Source of the DNA: Actinomycetes bacterium
Lineage (GTDB): Bacteria; Actinomycetota; Acidimicrobiia; Acidimicrobiales; Ilumatobacteraceae
Reading direction: 5' to 3'
Length of the DNA: 64,000 nt
Assembly: GCA_025359865.1 (NCBI GenBank)
Contig: JANYDH010000003.1
Span: forward strand, 39,376-103,375
A program made the position numbers and the translations under genes. This document shows positions 8,831 through 16,479 of this stretch, piece by piece. The stretch's first letter is position 1; each line of letters opens with the position of its first letter. A model generated the notes under the pieces. It ran no database searches, was not told the DNA's origin, and saw only the letters and a program-made list of their open reading frames with translations.

Positions 8831-9832
8831 TCAGCCGCAAACGCTCTCGAGGAGCAGGCGCGTGACCGTGTACGGGTCTGCGTTCGCATTCGGGCGACGA
8901 TCCTCCGCGTAGCCCTGGCCGGTACGACCGACCTGCCACGGGATGCGGATGCTGGCACCACGGTTGCTGATGCCGTAGCTGAACTTGTTGTACGGGGCGG
9001 TCTCGTGGGCGCCGGTGAGGCGGCTTTCGATGTCGTGGCCGTACCCCTTGATGTGTGCGTCGATGCGCTTACCGATTGCTTTGCAGGCTGCCTCGATCGC
9101 CTTCATGTCGGTGTCTTCGCGCATCGCCTTCGTGGAGAAGTTGGTGTGCATTCCGGCGCCGTTCCAGTCACCTTTTTGCGGCTTCGCATCGAAGCTGATG
9201 ACCACGTCGTAGTCCTCGGCGATGCGGTGCAACAGCCAACGGGCGACATGCAGGTGGTCGCTGACTGCGAGCGCCTCGGCCGCGCCAACTTGAAACTCCC
9301 ACTGTCCTGGCATCACTTCGGCGTTGGTGCCTTCGATCATCAGGTCGGCATCGAGGCACGCCTGGGTGTGTTCTTCGATGATGTCGCGCCCGACAACGCG
9401 GCCTGCGCCGACGCCGCAGTAGTACGGACCCTGGGGGGCGGGGAACCCGTTCGCCGGGAAGCCGAGCGGGCTGCCGTCGAGCTTGAGCATCGTGTACTCC
9501 TGCTCGATACCGAAGATCATCTCGTGCTTGGCGTATTTCTTGGCCACCTTTTCGAGTGTCGAGCGGGTGTTGGTCGGGTGTGGCTTGTCGTCCTTGGCCA
9601 GGTGAACATCACACATCACGAGTACGTTGTCTCCACCGCGCAGCGGGTCCGGGCACACGAACACCGGCTTCAACTCACAGTCGCTGCTCTCGCCGGTGGC
9701 CTGGTTGGTGGAGGACCCATCGAAGCCCCAGATGGGCAGTGGCTTGCCAGTGGCGACGATCTTCGTCTTCGACCGCAGCAGCGGAGTCGGCGTGGTGCCA
9801 TCGATCCAGATGTATTCAGCTTGGTATGACAC
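8831..9832 (-). CDS. glnII: Glutamine synthetase type II (eukaryote-like GSII)
   Basis: A 333-residue glutamine synthetase of the short GSII type found in rhizobia, Frankia and Streptomyces as GlnII. Motifs are WGFDGSSTNQA, GIEQEYTM (metal-binding Glu), GPYYCGVGAGR, MPGQWEFQVG, DWNGAGMHTNFS (Gly/His substrate motif) and NRGASIRIP. I used GTG 9832, which has AAGGAAAC 6-8 bases upstream; the 19 residues further upstream are not conserved. It is the first gene of the glnII-glnA-glnR cluster and diverges from a TetR gene. Confidence 0.94.
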   Translation of the reverse strand: MSYQAEYIWIDGTTPTPLLRSKTKIVATGKPLPIWGFDGSSTNQATGESSDCELKPVFVCPDPLRGGDNVLVMCDVHLAKDDKPHPTNTRSTLEKVAKKYAKHEMIFGIEQEYTMLKLDGSPLGFPANGFPAPQGPYYCGVGAGRVVGRDIIEEHTQACLDADLMIEGTNAEVMPGQWEFQVGAAEALAVSDHLHVARWLLHRIAEDYDVVISFDAKPQKGDWNGAGMHTNFSTKAMREDTDMKAIEAACKAIGKRIDAHIKGYGHDIESRLTGAHETAPYNKFSYGISNRGASIRIPWQVGRTGQGYAEDRRPNANADPYTVTRLLLESVCG

Positions 9833-9925
9833 GTCGTTTCCTTGGTGGTACTCGGGGCCGCGAAGGCCTGGTGGAGGGAGCTGCTGCACTGTGACAGCGA
9901 GCTATTACTCCATCGTTGCCCCAAT

Positions 9926-9943
9926 GTGAACGCTGTGTGAAAC
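9926..9943. promoter_or_regulatory. Candidate regulator half-sites in the glnII/tetR intergenic region
   Basis: The 132-bp divergent region contains a direct repeat of TGTGAAC and TGTGAAAC about 10 bases apart. The GAAAC core resembles half of a GlnR box (GTnAC-n6-GAAAC), but the other half matches poorly. This is only a candidate site for GlnR or the TetR protein. Confidence 0.25.
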
Positions 9944-9964
9944 TGAGGTCAGTACAGTCGTGCC

Positions 9965-10672
9965 GTGACTGGACAACGGGCCCGCGTTCGCGCCCAACTG
10001 ACCGGCGAGATCAAACAGCTTGCCCGCACGCAGCTCGCCGAAGTCGGCGCGCCGAACCTGTCGTTGCGGGCGATCGCCCGCGATCTTGGCATGGCGAGTT
10101 CGGCGATCTATCGGTACTTCGCCAGCCGCGACGAGCTCCTCACTGCGTTGATCATCGACGCGTACGAGGCGATCGGGGCGGAAGCGGAACGTGCCGATCG
10201 CGAACTGGGCCCCGCCGAAGCGGCACTTCGCTGGTCGACAGCGTGCTGGGCGGCATACCGGTGGTCGTTGGCCAACCCGGCCGAGTTCGCACTCATCTTC
10301 GGCACGCCGGTACCTGGTTATATGGCGCCGCCCGACACGATCGGGCCGGCATCACAGTTCACGGTGGTGCTCCTGTCGATCGTCGAGCAGGTGCAGGCGA
10401 CAACGTGGAACTCGCAGGCCACCTCACCATCAGGCCAGCTGCCACTGTCCGACGTGGTACGTGCCGATCTTGTCGCGCTCACGGATCGAGTCGGCACCAC
10501 TGTTCAACCGGAACTGATGATGATCGGCCTGCATTTGTGGGTCAGCCTAATCGGCACGATCAGCTTCATTCTCTTCGGCCACTTCAACAACGTGATCGAG
10601 GATCAGGAGGCGTTCTTCGAGACCACAGTCCGACTGCTCGGCGCCGAAATGTTCGGCCAAGCGCAGTGTTAG
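9965..10672 (+). CDS. TetR-family transcriptional regulator
   Basis: A 235-residue repressor-type protein. The N-terminal TetR HTH is clear (SLRAIARDLGMASSAIYRYFASRDELLTALI, about residues 37-67), and the C-terminal ligand domain has the WHG-type pattern of actinobacterial TetR proteins (AYRWSLANPAEFALIFGTPVPGY). It starts at GTG 9965 without a visible ribosome binding site, possibly leaderless. It diverges from glnII and its stop overlaps the convergent HTH gene by 4 bases. The ligand and targets are unknown. Confidence 0.88.
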   Translation: MTGQRARVRAQLTGEIKQLARTQLAEVGAPNLSLRAIARDLGMASSAIYRYFASRDELLTALIIDAYEAIGAEAERADRELGPAEAALRWSTACWAAYRWSLANPAEFALIFGTPVPGYMAPPDTIGPASQFTVVLLSIVEQVQATTWNSQATSPSGQLPLSDVVRADLVALTDRVGTTVQPELMMIGLHLWVSLIGTISFILFGHFNNVIEDQEAFFETTVRLLGAEMFGQAQC

Positions 10673-11391
10673 CGGCTACCGGCGGGTGGCTGGTTCCAGT
10701 CAGCCAGCACGGTGACGCTTGCTCCCGCTGGGTCGCGTTCGGCGATGATGACGTGGTGGCGAGACGGGTGATTGCGGGATGGGTCTTTGCGCGTGCCGGG
10801 TTGTAACACGGTGACCGTGCTCGGTGCCCGTTTCGGCGTGGTAGAAACCGAGATGACCGAGGCTCCGGCGATGAACATCGTCGCCATCGCGCGACGTTCG
10901 CGCTCGTTGGCACCCATCAACGTGGCGAGTGCGGTGACAACATAGCTACCTGGCTGATCGAGGTGATCGCTGAGTACTTCGACGTCCTCGCGTCGCAACT
11001 CGATGACCGTGCGATCCAACTGGTCGCGCACGGTGCGGACCATCTGCAGGTACGCGACGAGCATCGACTGATCATCGTCGGGATCGAACGCAACTTCTAC
11101 CCCGTTTGCCGCAATGGTGCCGAGGGGTGACACCTGCAGCGACACGCGTGGAGGGAGCAACTCATCGAACGTGGCGCCGTACAACGTGGTGATCGCATCG
11201 ACCGAGTCGTCGTCGAGTGGCCAGGTGCCGGACTCGATCGACTGCAGGTCCTCGACACTGAAACGTCCGTCGCTGTGCCGGCTGAGCCGCCACAGGTACT
11301 GTTTGTTGCGCACTCGGTGGCCGCACAACAACGAGGCGAAGCGTCTGGCAAACATCGCGCTGGTGATGTCGATGTGGTCGTATCCGCCCAT
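10669..11391 (-). CDS. XRE-like helix-turn-helix protein of unknown role
   Basis: A 240-residue protein. Residues 13-75 look like an XRE/Cro-type HTH (FARRFASLL...LWRLSRHSDGRFSVEDLQSIESG...VDAITTLYG). The middle part is helical and charged; residues 160-185 include a hydrophobic AMATMFIAGASVISVS stretch; the C-terminus is basic. The ATG at 11391 has a strong purine-rich ribosome binding site (GAGGAGGGCGAGGAA), so the start is firm. No precise family is recognised. It is the last gene before the 11.4-12.2 kb repeat region and reads away from it. Confidence 0.65.
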   Translation of the reverse strand: MGGYDHIDITSAMFARRFASLLCGHRVRNKQYLWRLSRHSDGRFSVEDLQSIESGTWPLDDDSVDAITTLYGATFDELLPPRVSLQVSPLGTIAANGVEVAFDPDDDQSMLVAYLQMVRTVRDQLDRTVIELRREDVEVLSDHLDQPGSYVVTALATLMGANERERRAMATMFIAGASVISVSTTPKRAPSTVTVLQPGTRKDPSRNHPSRHHVIIAERDPAGASVTVLADWNQPPAGSR

Positions 11392-11531
11392 TTCCTCGCC
11401 CTCCTCGCCCGCTCGGCCCTGTAGCGCAGTCTGCTATCGGCAACCCTAAGTGAGAACTTGAGACATTCCGGAACATTTCTTCGAAACTGTTTCTGCGTCC
11501 CTACCGGGGGACCGCCGCTGTCTTCAAGGCT

Positions 11532-11574
11532 GACCTTTGGCGGTGGGTTGTTGTCAACAGGTTGTCGCAAAATG
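11532..11574 (+). repeat. 43-bp dispersed end sequence, copy 1
   Basis: The block runs from GACCTTTGGCG to GTCGCAAAATG. The same 43-bp layout recurs at 29651-29693 (inverted), 52268-52310 (direct) and 52742-52784 (inverted), with strong conservation of the two ends and of the central GGTTGTC segments. At this locus it sits directly in front of the hexamer array, as it does in the 52-kb element. Confidence 0.85.
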
Positions 11575-11592
11575 CGGGTGGGGTTGGCGGTA

Positions 11593-11646
11593 CCCGGTCC
11601 CGGTCCCGGTCCCGGTCCCGATCCCGACCCCGGCCCCGGCCCCGGC
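11593..11646 (+). repeat. CCCGRY hexamer array 1
   Basis: About nine head-to-tail hexamers: CCCGGT four times, then CCCGAT, CCCGAC and CCCGGC repeats. The same array structure recurs at 11830-11883 and, inverted and degenerated to CCCAAT variants, at 52675-52722. Confidence 0.9.
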
Positions 11647-11829
11647 GGTGCGCTCGCGTCGCGGCGTGAACGTTCGTCGAGTGGCAGGCGCGTGTGGTGG
11701 ACCCCTGCATCAGTGACCACGACGGCTGTGCGGGCAGGATCGCGTCGACTTACATGTCGCCAGCCCCGATAACTCGACGCGACTTGGCACCGCAACAACG
11801 GGTAGGCCCGGCGGGTGGGGTTGGCGGCA

Positions 11830-11883
11830 CCCGATCCCGATCCCGGTCCCGACCCCGACCCCGACCCCGGCCCCGACCCCGGC
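11830..11883 (+). repeat. CCCGRY hexamer array 2
   Basis: About nine hexamers (CCCGAT, CCCGGT, CCCGAC and CCCGGC variants), 237 bp downstream of array 1 and in the same position within the duplicated unit. Confidence 0.9.
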
Positions 11884-11976
11884 CGTGCGCTCGCGTCGCG
11901 GTGTGAACGCTCGTTGCATGACAGTCGCGTGTGGTGGAAGTCTGCATCAGTGACCACGACGGCTGTGTGGGCAGGA

Positions 11977-12120
11977 TCGCGTCGAGTTTCATATCGCCAG
12001 CGCCGATAACTCGACGCGACTCCTCCCGGAGAGGCGCAACGGGGAGGATCGCGTCGAGTTTCATATCGCCAGCGCCGATAGCTCGACGCGACTCCTCCCG
12101 GAAAGGCGCAACGGGGAGGT
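11977..12120 (+). repeat. Two 72-bp hairpin units in direct repeat
   Basis: The arm TCGCGTCGAGTT (11977-11988) pairs perfectly with AACTCGACGCGA (12008-12019) over 12 bp, with a 19-nt loop that itself has an ATCG/CGAT pair. The unit recurs exactly 72 bp later (12049-12060 with 12080-12091, one G-T wobble). A related hairpin is at 11740-11782, and two more lie in inverted orientation at 52468-52590. The strings between units (CTCCTCCCGGAGAGGCGCAA) are also repeated. Confidence 0.9.
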
Positions 12121-12182
12121 CCCGGCGCTGGCTGGTACGGTCTGACCTTGATCGAGACACAACAGCAGAGAACGAGAGCCCG

Positions 12183-14582
12183 ATGAACCGTCGCCCCACT
12201 GCCGTAGCGGTCATGGCCGGAATGCTTGGGTCGATCCTCGCACTCGCTCCACTGAGTCCACTTCCGTCGCAGCGTGTCGAGGCCGCAGTGCCGACGGGAT
12301 TCACCCAGACCAACGTTGCTTCCGCTGTCGAACCCACCGGGATCGAAGCCCTGCCCGACGGGCGAATCGTCGTGCTGCAGCAAGGTGGCCAGGTGCGACT
12401 GCTGGTCAATGGGGTTCTCCTTCCGGCCGTGGCGCTCGATCTGGCGGTCTGCAGCGGAAGCGAACAGGGGCTGCTCGGCTTTGTCAGCGACCCGCAGTTC
12501 GCCGTCAATCATCTCGTCTACCTGTACTACACCGACCCCAAAGCCAGCGCGCCTGGTGGTTGCGTCAACCGGGTCAGCCGGTTCTCGATGGTCGCCAATG
12601 TGATTGATCCGGCGAGCGAAGTGGTGCTGATCGACGGCATCTCGTCGGCCAGCGGTAATCACAACGGTGGCGACCTTGCATTCGGTGCGGACGGGTTCCT
12701 GTATGTGTCGGTCGGTGATGCAGGAGGCGACCCTCGCGGCGATTCCGGGTCATCGGGCAACAACAACGCGGCACAAGACCTGAGCTTGTTGAACGGCAAG
12801 ATCCTGCGCGTCAACCCCGCCACGGGTGAGGCCGCGCCTGGCAACCCGCTGATCGGAGGGGGCGGTGTGGCATGCCGAACCCGGGGTAACACGTCGTCCA
12901 CGCCGACGACCGCTTGCGCCGAACTCTACGCGTGGGGTCTGCGCAACCCGTGGCGGATCGCTTTCGACCCGAATCCTGGTCCTCAACGATTCTTCATCAA
13001 CGATGTCGGCCAGGGCACCCGGGAAGAAGTCGACCTCGGCGCGATGGGGGCGAACTACGGCTGGAACATCAGCGAAGGGCAATGCCTCCAGGGCCAAAAT
13101 CCGCCGTGCTCTGGCCCGGCCGCCGGATTGACCGACCCGATCACCGACTACCCGCATACGGGCTCACGGAGCTTCATCACGGGTGGGGCCTTCGTGCCCA
13201 ATGGCGTCTGGCCGGCAGCGTTCGATGGCGGCTACCTGTTCGCCGATGGTGGCAGCGGTGAGATCTGGCTACGCAAGGCCGATGGCAGCGTCGACTACGC
13301 CAGTCCGTTCGCTACGGGGGCGCAGGGGCTTGCCGACATGGTGTTCGTGCCGGAGGGCGGTGGCTTGTCGCTGTACTACACGATCGCGAGATCCACGTCG
13401 AACTCGGTCCGCAAGATCAGCTTTGCCTCGGCCCCCGCAGCGCCGTCCGGACCTCTGGCATTCGTCGCAGCACCGCCGGGCACCCGTTTGCTCGACACCC
13501 GCCTACCGGCAGCGGGCGGCGCGCCGATTCCTGCGGGCACCAACCGGCTCGTGCCCACCGGATTCGACGGCGCGGTCACCCGGGCGGTGCTCGTCAGCAT
13601 CGCCGACGTGCTGCCTGTGGCCGACGGTTTCATTACGGCGTGGGCAGGTCCTTCGCCGCGACCGACCACCGCCAATGTCAACGCCCGGGCAGGCGAGACC
13701 GTGTCCAACATGGCGATCGTGCCGGTCGATGCCACCGGCGGGTTCACGTTGTTTTCGTTCTCGACCGCGCACGTGGTGGTCGATCTGCTCGGCCGGTTTG
13801 ATTCGGTGCCCGGCGCGGTGTCAGCCGGAAGGTTTCAGGCGGTCAGCCCATCGCGACTCGCCGATACCCGCACTGCCGCAACAGCAGCCAACGTGTACAC
13901 CCGAGTCGCTGGTTCTCCGTATCCGCGGGTCAACGTACCCATTGCCGGCCGCGGCGGGCTGCCCGCCAGCGGCATTGCCTCGGTGGTGTTGGTGGTCACC
14001 GCACTCGCCGGTGACATCTCGACCGGCGGGTTCCTCACCGCCACGGCTGGCGGCGCGGCCTGGCCAGGCACAGCCAACGTCACCACCAATGGCGCTGACG
14101 ACGTACGGCCCAACACGGTCGTGGTGTCGCTCGGCCGGGATGGAAGCATCGATCTGCACCTGTTCGCCGTCCACGATGTCGTGGTGGACGTAGCGGGATG
14201 GTTCACCGACTCGTCGGCGCCGCCTGCTACCGCAGGACGGTTCATCTCGCTTCCGCCGACCCGTGAGGTCGATACCCGCATCGGCCAAGGATTCGCCAGG
14301 CTCTCCGCGTTCGGCACACGGGTACTCGATCCACTGTCGGTGCCACCCACCGCAGCAGCACTTGCGCACAACATCGCGATCGTCGACAATTCCGCACCGG
14401 GCTTCATCACCCCGTACCCGGGTGGTCCGTTGCCGCTCGTGGCCGCCGGAAACGTCACGGCACCCGGCCAGGTGCGATCGATCCTCACGTTCACACAGCT
14501 GAGCCCGACAGCGACGATGTCGTACTACAGCTTCATGGACACCGACCTGGTCGTAGACGTCACCGGCTACTTCGAGGGCTGA
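12183..14582 (+). CDS. Secreted PQQ-type sugar (sorbosone/glucose) dehydrogenase with three C-terminal beta modules
   Basis: A 799-residue exported protein. A signal peptide (residues 1 to about 34) precedes a glucose/sorbosone dehydrogenase beta-propeller (about 40-420) with family segments GLLGFVSDPQFA, NHNGGDLAFGADGFLYVSVGDAG, GKILRVNP, ELYAWGLRNPWRIAFDP and DVGQGTREEVD. The propeller family usually oxidises sugars with PQQ. Three tandem modules of about 125 residues follow, each opening with a LxDTR motif (near 434, 557 and 693) and closing with VVVDLLGRF, VVVDVAGWF or LVVDVTGYF. Similar modules occur in the M23 protein at 43.6 kb. ATG 12183 is followed by a proper signal peptide; the frame is open further upstream through the repeats, but that part looks non-coding. 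Confidence 0.85.
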   Translation: MNRRPTAVAVMAGMLGSILALAPLSPLPSQRVEAAVPTGFTQTNVASAVEPTGIEALPDGRIVVLQQGGQVRLLVNGVLLPAVALDLAVCSGSEQGLLGFVSDPQFAVNHLVYLYYTDPKASAPGGCVNRVSRFSMVANVIDPASEVVLIDGISSASGNHNGGDLAFGADGFLYVSVGDAGGDPRGDSGSSGNNNAAQDLSLLNGKILRVNPATGEAAPGNPLIGGGGVACRTRGNTSSTPTTACAELYAWGLRNPWRIAFDPNPGPQRFFINDVGQGTREEVDLGAMGANYGWNISEGQCLQGQNPPCSGPAAGLTDPITDYPHTGSRSFITGGAFVPNGVWPAAFDGGYLFADGGSGEIWLRKADGSVDYASPFATGAQGLADMVFVPEGGGLSLYYTIARSTSNSVRKISFASAPAAPSGPLAFVAAPPGTRLLDTRLPAAGGAPIPAGTNRLVPTGFDGAVTRAVLVSIADVLPVADGFITAWAGPSPRPTTANVNARAGETVSNMAIVPVDATGGFTLFSFSTAHVVVDLLGRFDSVPGAVSAGRFQAVSPSRLADTRTAATAANVYTRVAGSPYPRVNVPIAGRGGLPASGIASVVLVVTALAGDISTGGFLTATAGGAAWPGTANVTTNGADDVRPNTVVVSLGRDGSIDLHLFAVHDVVVDVAGWFTDSSAPPATAGRFISLPPTREVDTRIGQGFARLSAFGTRVLDPLSVPPTAAALAHNIAIVDNSAPGFITPYPGGPLPLVAAGNVTAPGQVRSILTFTQLSPTATMSYYSFMDTDLVVDVTGYFEG

Positions 14583-14620
14583 CCATCGATGCTCTCCGAC
14601 GGACTGGGTAGTCTCCACGT

Positions 14621-16369
14621 GTGACACGGTTGCGGATCGCGCTCGCTCAGATCAATCCCAAGGTCGGTGACATCGACGGCAACCTTGCCAAGATCGCCGA
14701 GTTCTACGACCAGGCAGAGGCGGCAGGTTGCGACATCGTTGCCTTCCCCGAGCTGGCTATCACCGGATACCCGCCGGAGGATCTGGTGCTCAAGCCGGGC
14801 TTCGTAGCCGACAACCGTTCGGCACTGGCCACGCTTGCCGCCAGAACACGGCGCTGTGTTGCGGTGGTCGGCTTCGTCGACGCCGACCGTGACATCTACA
14901 ACGCTGCTGCGGTCTGTGCCGGCGGAACGGTCGTCGGCACGTATCGCAAGCGGCTCCTGCCGAACTATGCGGTGTTCGACGAGGCCCGCTACTTCACCCC
15001 TGGCGACCTCACCTCGGGCGACCTCACCCATGGACAGGACAGCGACCCGTACGAGCTGTACCTCATTGGCGGTGTCAAGGTCGGGATCAGCATCTGTGAG
15101 GACGTCTGGAGCCCGACTGGCCCATTGGCCCAACAGGCCGCGGGGGGCGCCGAGCTGAACATCAATATCAACGGTTCCCCCTATCATGTCGGCAAGATCG
15201 CAGACCGTGAACGAATGCTCGCCACCCGGGCCGCCGATGCCAGCTGTGCGCTGGTGTACGTCAATCAGGTGTGTGGTCAGGACGAGCTGGTCTTCGATGG
15301 CGGCTCGCTCGTGTTCGACGCGGATGGTGGCCTGGTGGCCCGCGGGGCACAGTTCGTCGAGGAGTTGTTGATCACCGATATCGAGATCGAGCCGGTCTAT
15401 CGCAAGCGACTGCTCGACCCGCGCGGGCGCGTCACCGTCGACCAATGGCCGATCGTCGTGGTGGGTGAACACCCGGTTGTCCACCATGTTCGGCTGCCGC
15501 CGCGGATCGTAGAACCACTTGCGGCCGATGCTGAGCTGTACTCGGCGCTGGTGCTGGGTACACGCGACTACGTCGTGAAGAACGGCTTTACCGACGTGGT
15601 CATCGGGTTGTCCGGTGGCATCGACTCCACGCTCGTGGCTTGTGTCGCCGTCGACGCACTCGGTGCCGGTCACGTTCATGGGGTCAGCATGCCCAGCCGA
15701 TACAGCAGTGATCACTCCAAGTCCGATGCTGCGGACCTCGCTGAGCAGCTCGGTATCGGCTTGCGCACCATTGCCATCGAGCCTGTATTCGCTGCGTACC
15801 TCGACATCACCGCTGCGTCGTTCGCTGACCGCCCCGCCGACCTCACCGAAGAGAACCTGCAGAGTCGCATCCGCGGCACCACGCTGATGGCGTTGTCGAA
15901 CAAGTTTGGGTGGATGGTGCTCACAACCGGCAACAAGAGCGAGATGGCAGTCGGGTACTTCACCATCTACGGCGATTCGGTCGGCGGGTACGGCGTGATC
16001 AAGGATGTACTGAAGACCCGCGTGTACGACCTGTGCCGCTACGTCAACGAACGTGCCGGTCGGACGCTCATCAACGAGAGTGTCATCACCAAGCCACCGT
16101 CGGCCGAACTGCGCCCCGATCAGCGTGACGACGACAGCTTGCCGCCCTATGACGAACTCGATCCGATCCTGAGTTGGTACGTCGAGCGCGACCGCACCGC
16201 CGCCGAGATCATCGAGATGGGGTATCCCGAAGCGCTGGTCCGCCGGATTGCGCGTCTCGTCGACCTTAACGAGTACAAGCGGCGTCAGTGTCCGCCAGGG
16301 GTGAAGGTCAGCGCCAAGGCGTTCGGTAAAGACCGACGACTCCCGATCACCAACGGCTACCGCGGCTGA
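14621..16369 (+). CDS. nadE: Glutamine-dependent NAD+ synthetase
   Basis: A 582-residue two-domain enzyme that amidates nicotinate adenine dinucleotide to NAD+ with glutamine-derived ammonia. The N-terminal nitrilase-type glutaminase domain shows the Glu-Lys-Cys triad in FPELAITGYPPEDLV, YRKRLLPNYAVFDE and GISICEDVW. The C-terminal synthetase domain has the pyrophosphatase loop LSGGIDSTL, then LSNKFGWMVLTTGNKSE and KPPSAELRPDQ-D. Length is normal for the bacterial fused form. The start is GTG 14621, 39 bp after the dehydrogenase stop, with weak ribosome-binding-site evidence. Confidence 0.96.
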   Translation: MTRLRIALAQINPKVGDIDGNLAKIAEFYDQAEAAGCDIVAFPELAITGYPPEDLVLKPGFVADNRSALATLAARTRRCVAVVGFVDADRDIYNAAAVCAGGTVVGTYRKRLLPNYAVFDEARYFTPGDLTSGDLTHGQDSDPYELYLIGGVKVGISICEDVWSPTGPLAQQAAGGAELNININGSPYHVGKIADRERMLATRAADASCALVYVNQVCGQDELVFDGGSLVFDADGGLVARGAQFVEELLITDIEIEPVYRKRLLDPRGRVTVDQWPIVVVGEHPVVHHVRLPPRIVEPLAADAELYSALVLGTRDYVVKNGFTDVVIGLSGGIDSTLVACVAVDALGAGHVHGVSMPSRYSSDHSKSDAADLAEQLGIGLRTIAIEPVFAAYLDITAASFADRPADLTEENLQSRIRGTTLMALSNKFGWMVLTTGNKSEMAVGYFTIYGDSVGGYGVIKDVLKTRVYDLCRYVNERAGRTLINESVITKPPSAELRPDQRDDDSLPPYDELDPILSWYVERDRTAAEIIEMGYPEALVRRIARLVDLNEYKRRQCPPGVKVSAKAFGKDRRLPITNGYRG

Positions 16370-16386
16370 GGCCTACGCCGCCCAAG

Positions 16387-16418
16387 GTTCACCGCCCAAC
16401 GTTCACCGCAAGCTCACC
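16387..16418 (+). promoter_or_regulatory. Direct repeats GTTCACC/GTTCACC/GCTCACC upstream of the HtrA-like gene
   Basis: Three copies of a G(T/C)TCACC heptamer begin at 16387, 16401 and 16412, spaced 14 and 11 bases. An 11-base period of GTTCACC-like heptamers is the layout of PhoP/OmpR-type boxes in actinobacteria. They end about 60 bp before the protease start, so this is a candidate operator. Which regulator binds is not shown. Confidence 0.4.
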
Positions 16419-16479
16419 TCGCGTTCGCGTGGCCCTGACATTGGATGGCGCATCATGATCTTCGCCGAAGGAGGCAGAC

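Larger units (their letters stand above)
11574..12047 (+). repeat. Tandem duplication of a 237-bp unit (hexamer array + spacer + hairpin)
   Basis: The segment beginning GCGGGTGGGGTTGGCGG at 11574 begins again at 11811, and CATCAGTGACCACGACGGC at 11708 recurs at 11945; both offsets are exactly 237 bp. Each unit contains nine CCCGRY hexamers (11593-11646 and 11830-11883), a roughly 90-bp conserved spacer and a hairpin flanked by TCGCGTCGA. The copies differ by scattered substitutions, so the duplication is not recent. Confidence 0.85.
11392..12182. other. Non-coding, repeat-rich intergenic region
   Basis: This 791-bp gap holds no credible gene. It contains one 43-bp end sequence (11532-11574), two tandem 237-bp units each with a CCCGRY hexamer array and a hairpin, and a further 72-bp hairpin unit ending about 63 bp before the sugar dehydrogenase start. 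Open frames crossing it exist on both strands, but they are repetitive in step with the DNA repeats and lack recognisable domains. Confidence 0.8.

Noticed and set aside
11593..11883. CRISPR array
   Set aside because: Hexamers are contiguous without spacers, and no cas genes are present in the window.
12049..12120. Rho-independent terminator for the HTH gene or the dehydrogenase
   Set aside because: The stems are strong but no U-run follows on either strand, and the HTH gene reads away from the hairpins.
11097..12662. Long open frames across the repeat region on both strands, including one of 521 codons
   Set aside because: Their proteins repeat in step with the DNA units, are Pro/Arg/Ser-rich without domains, and overlap real genes in other frames.
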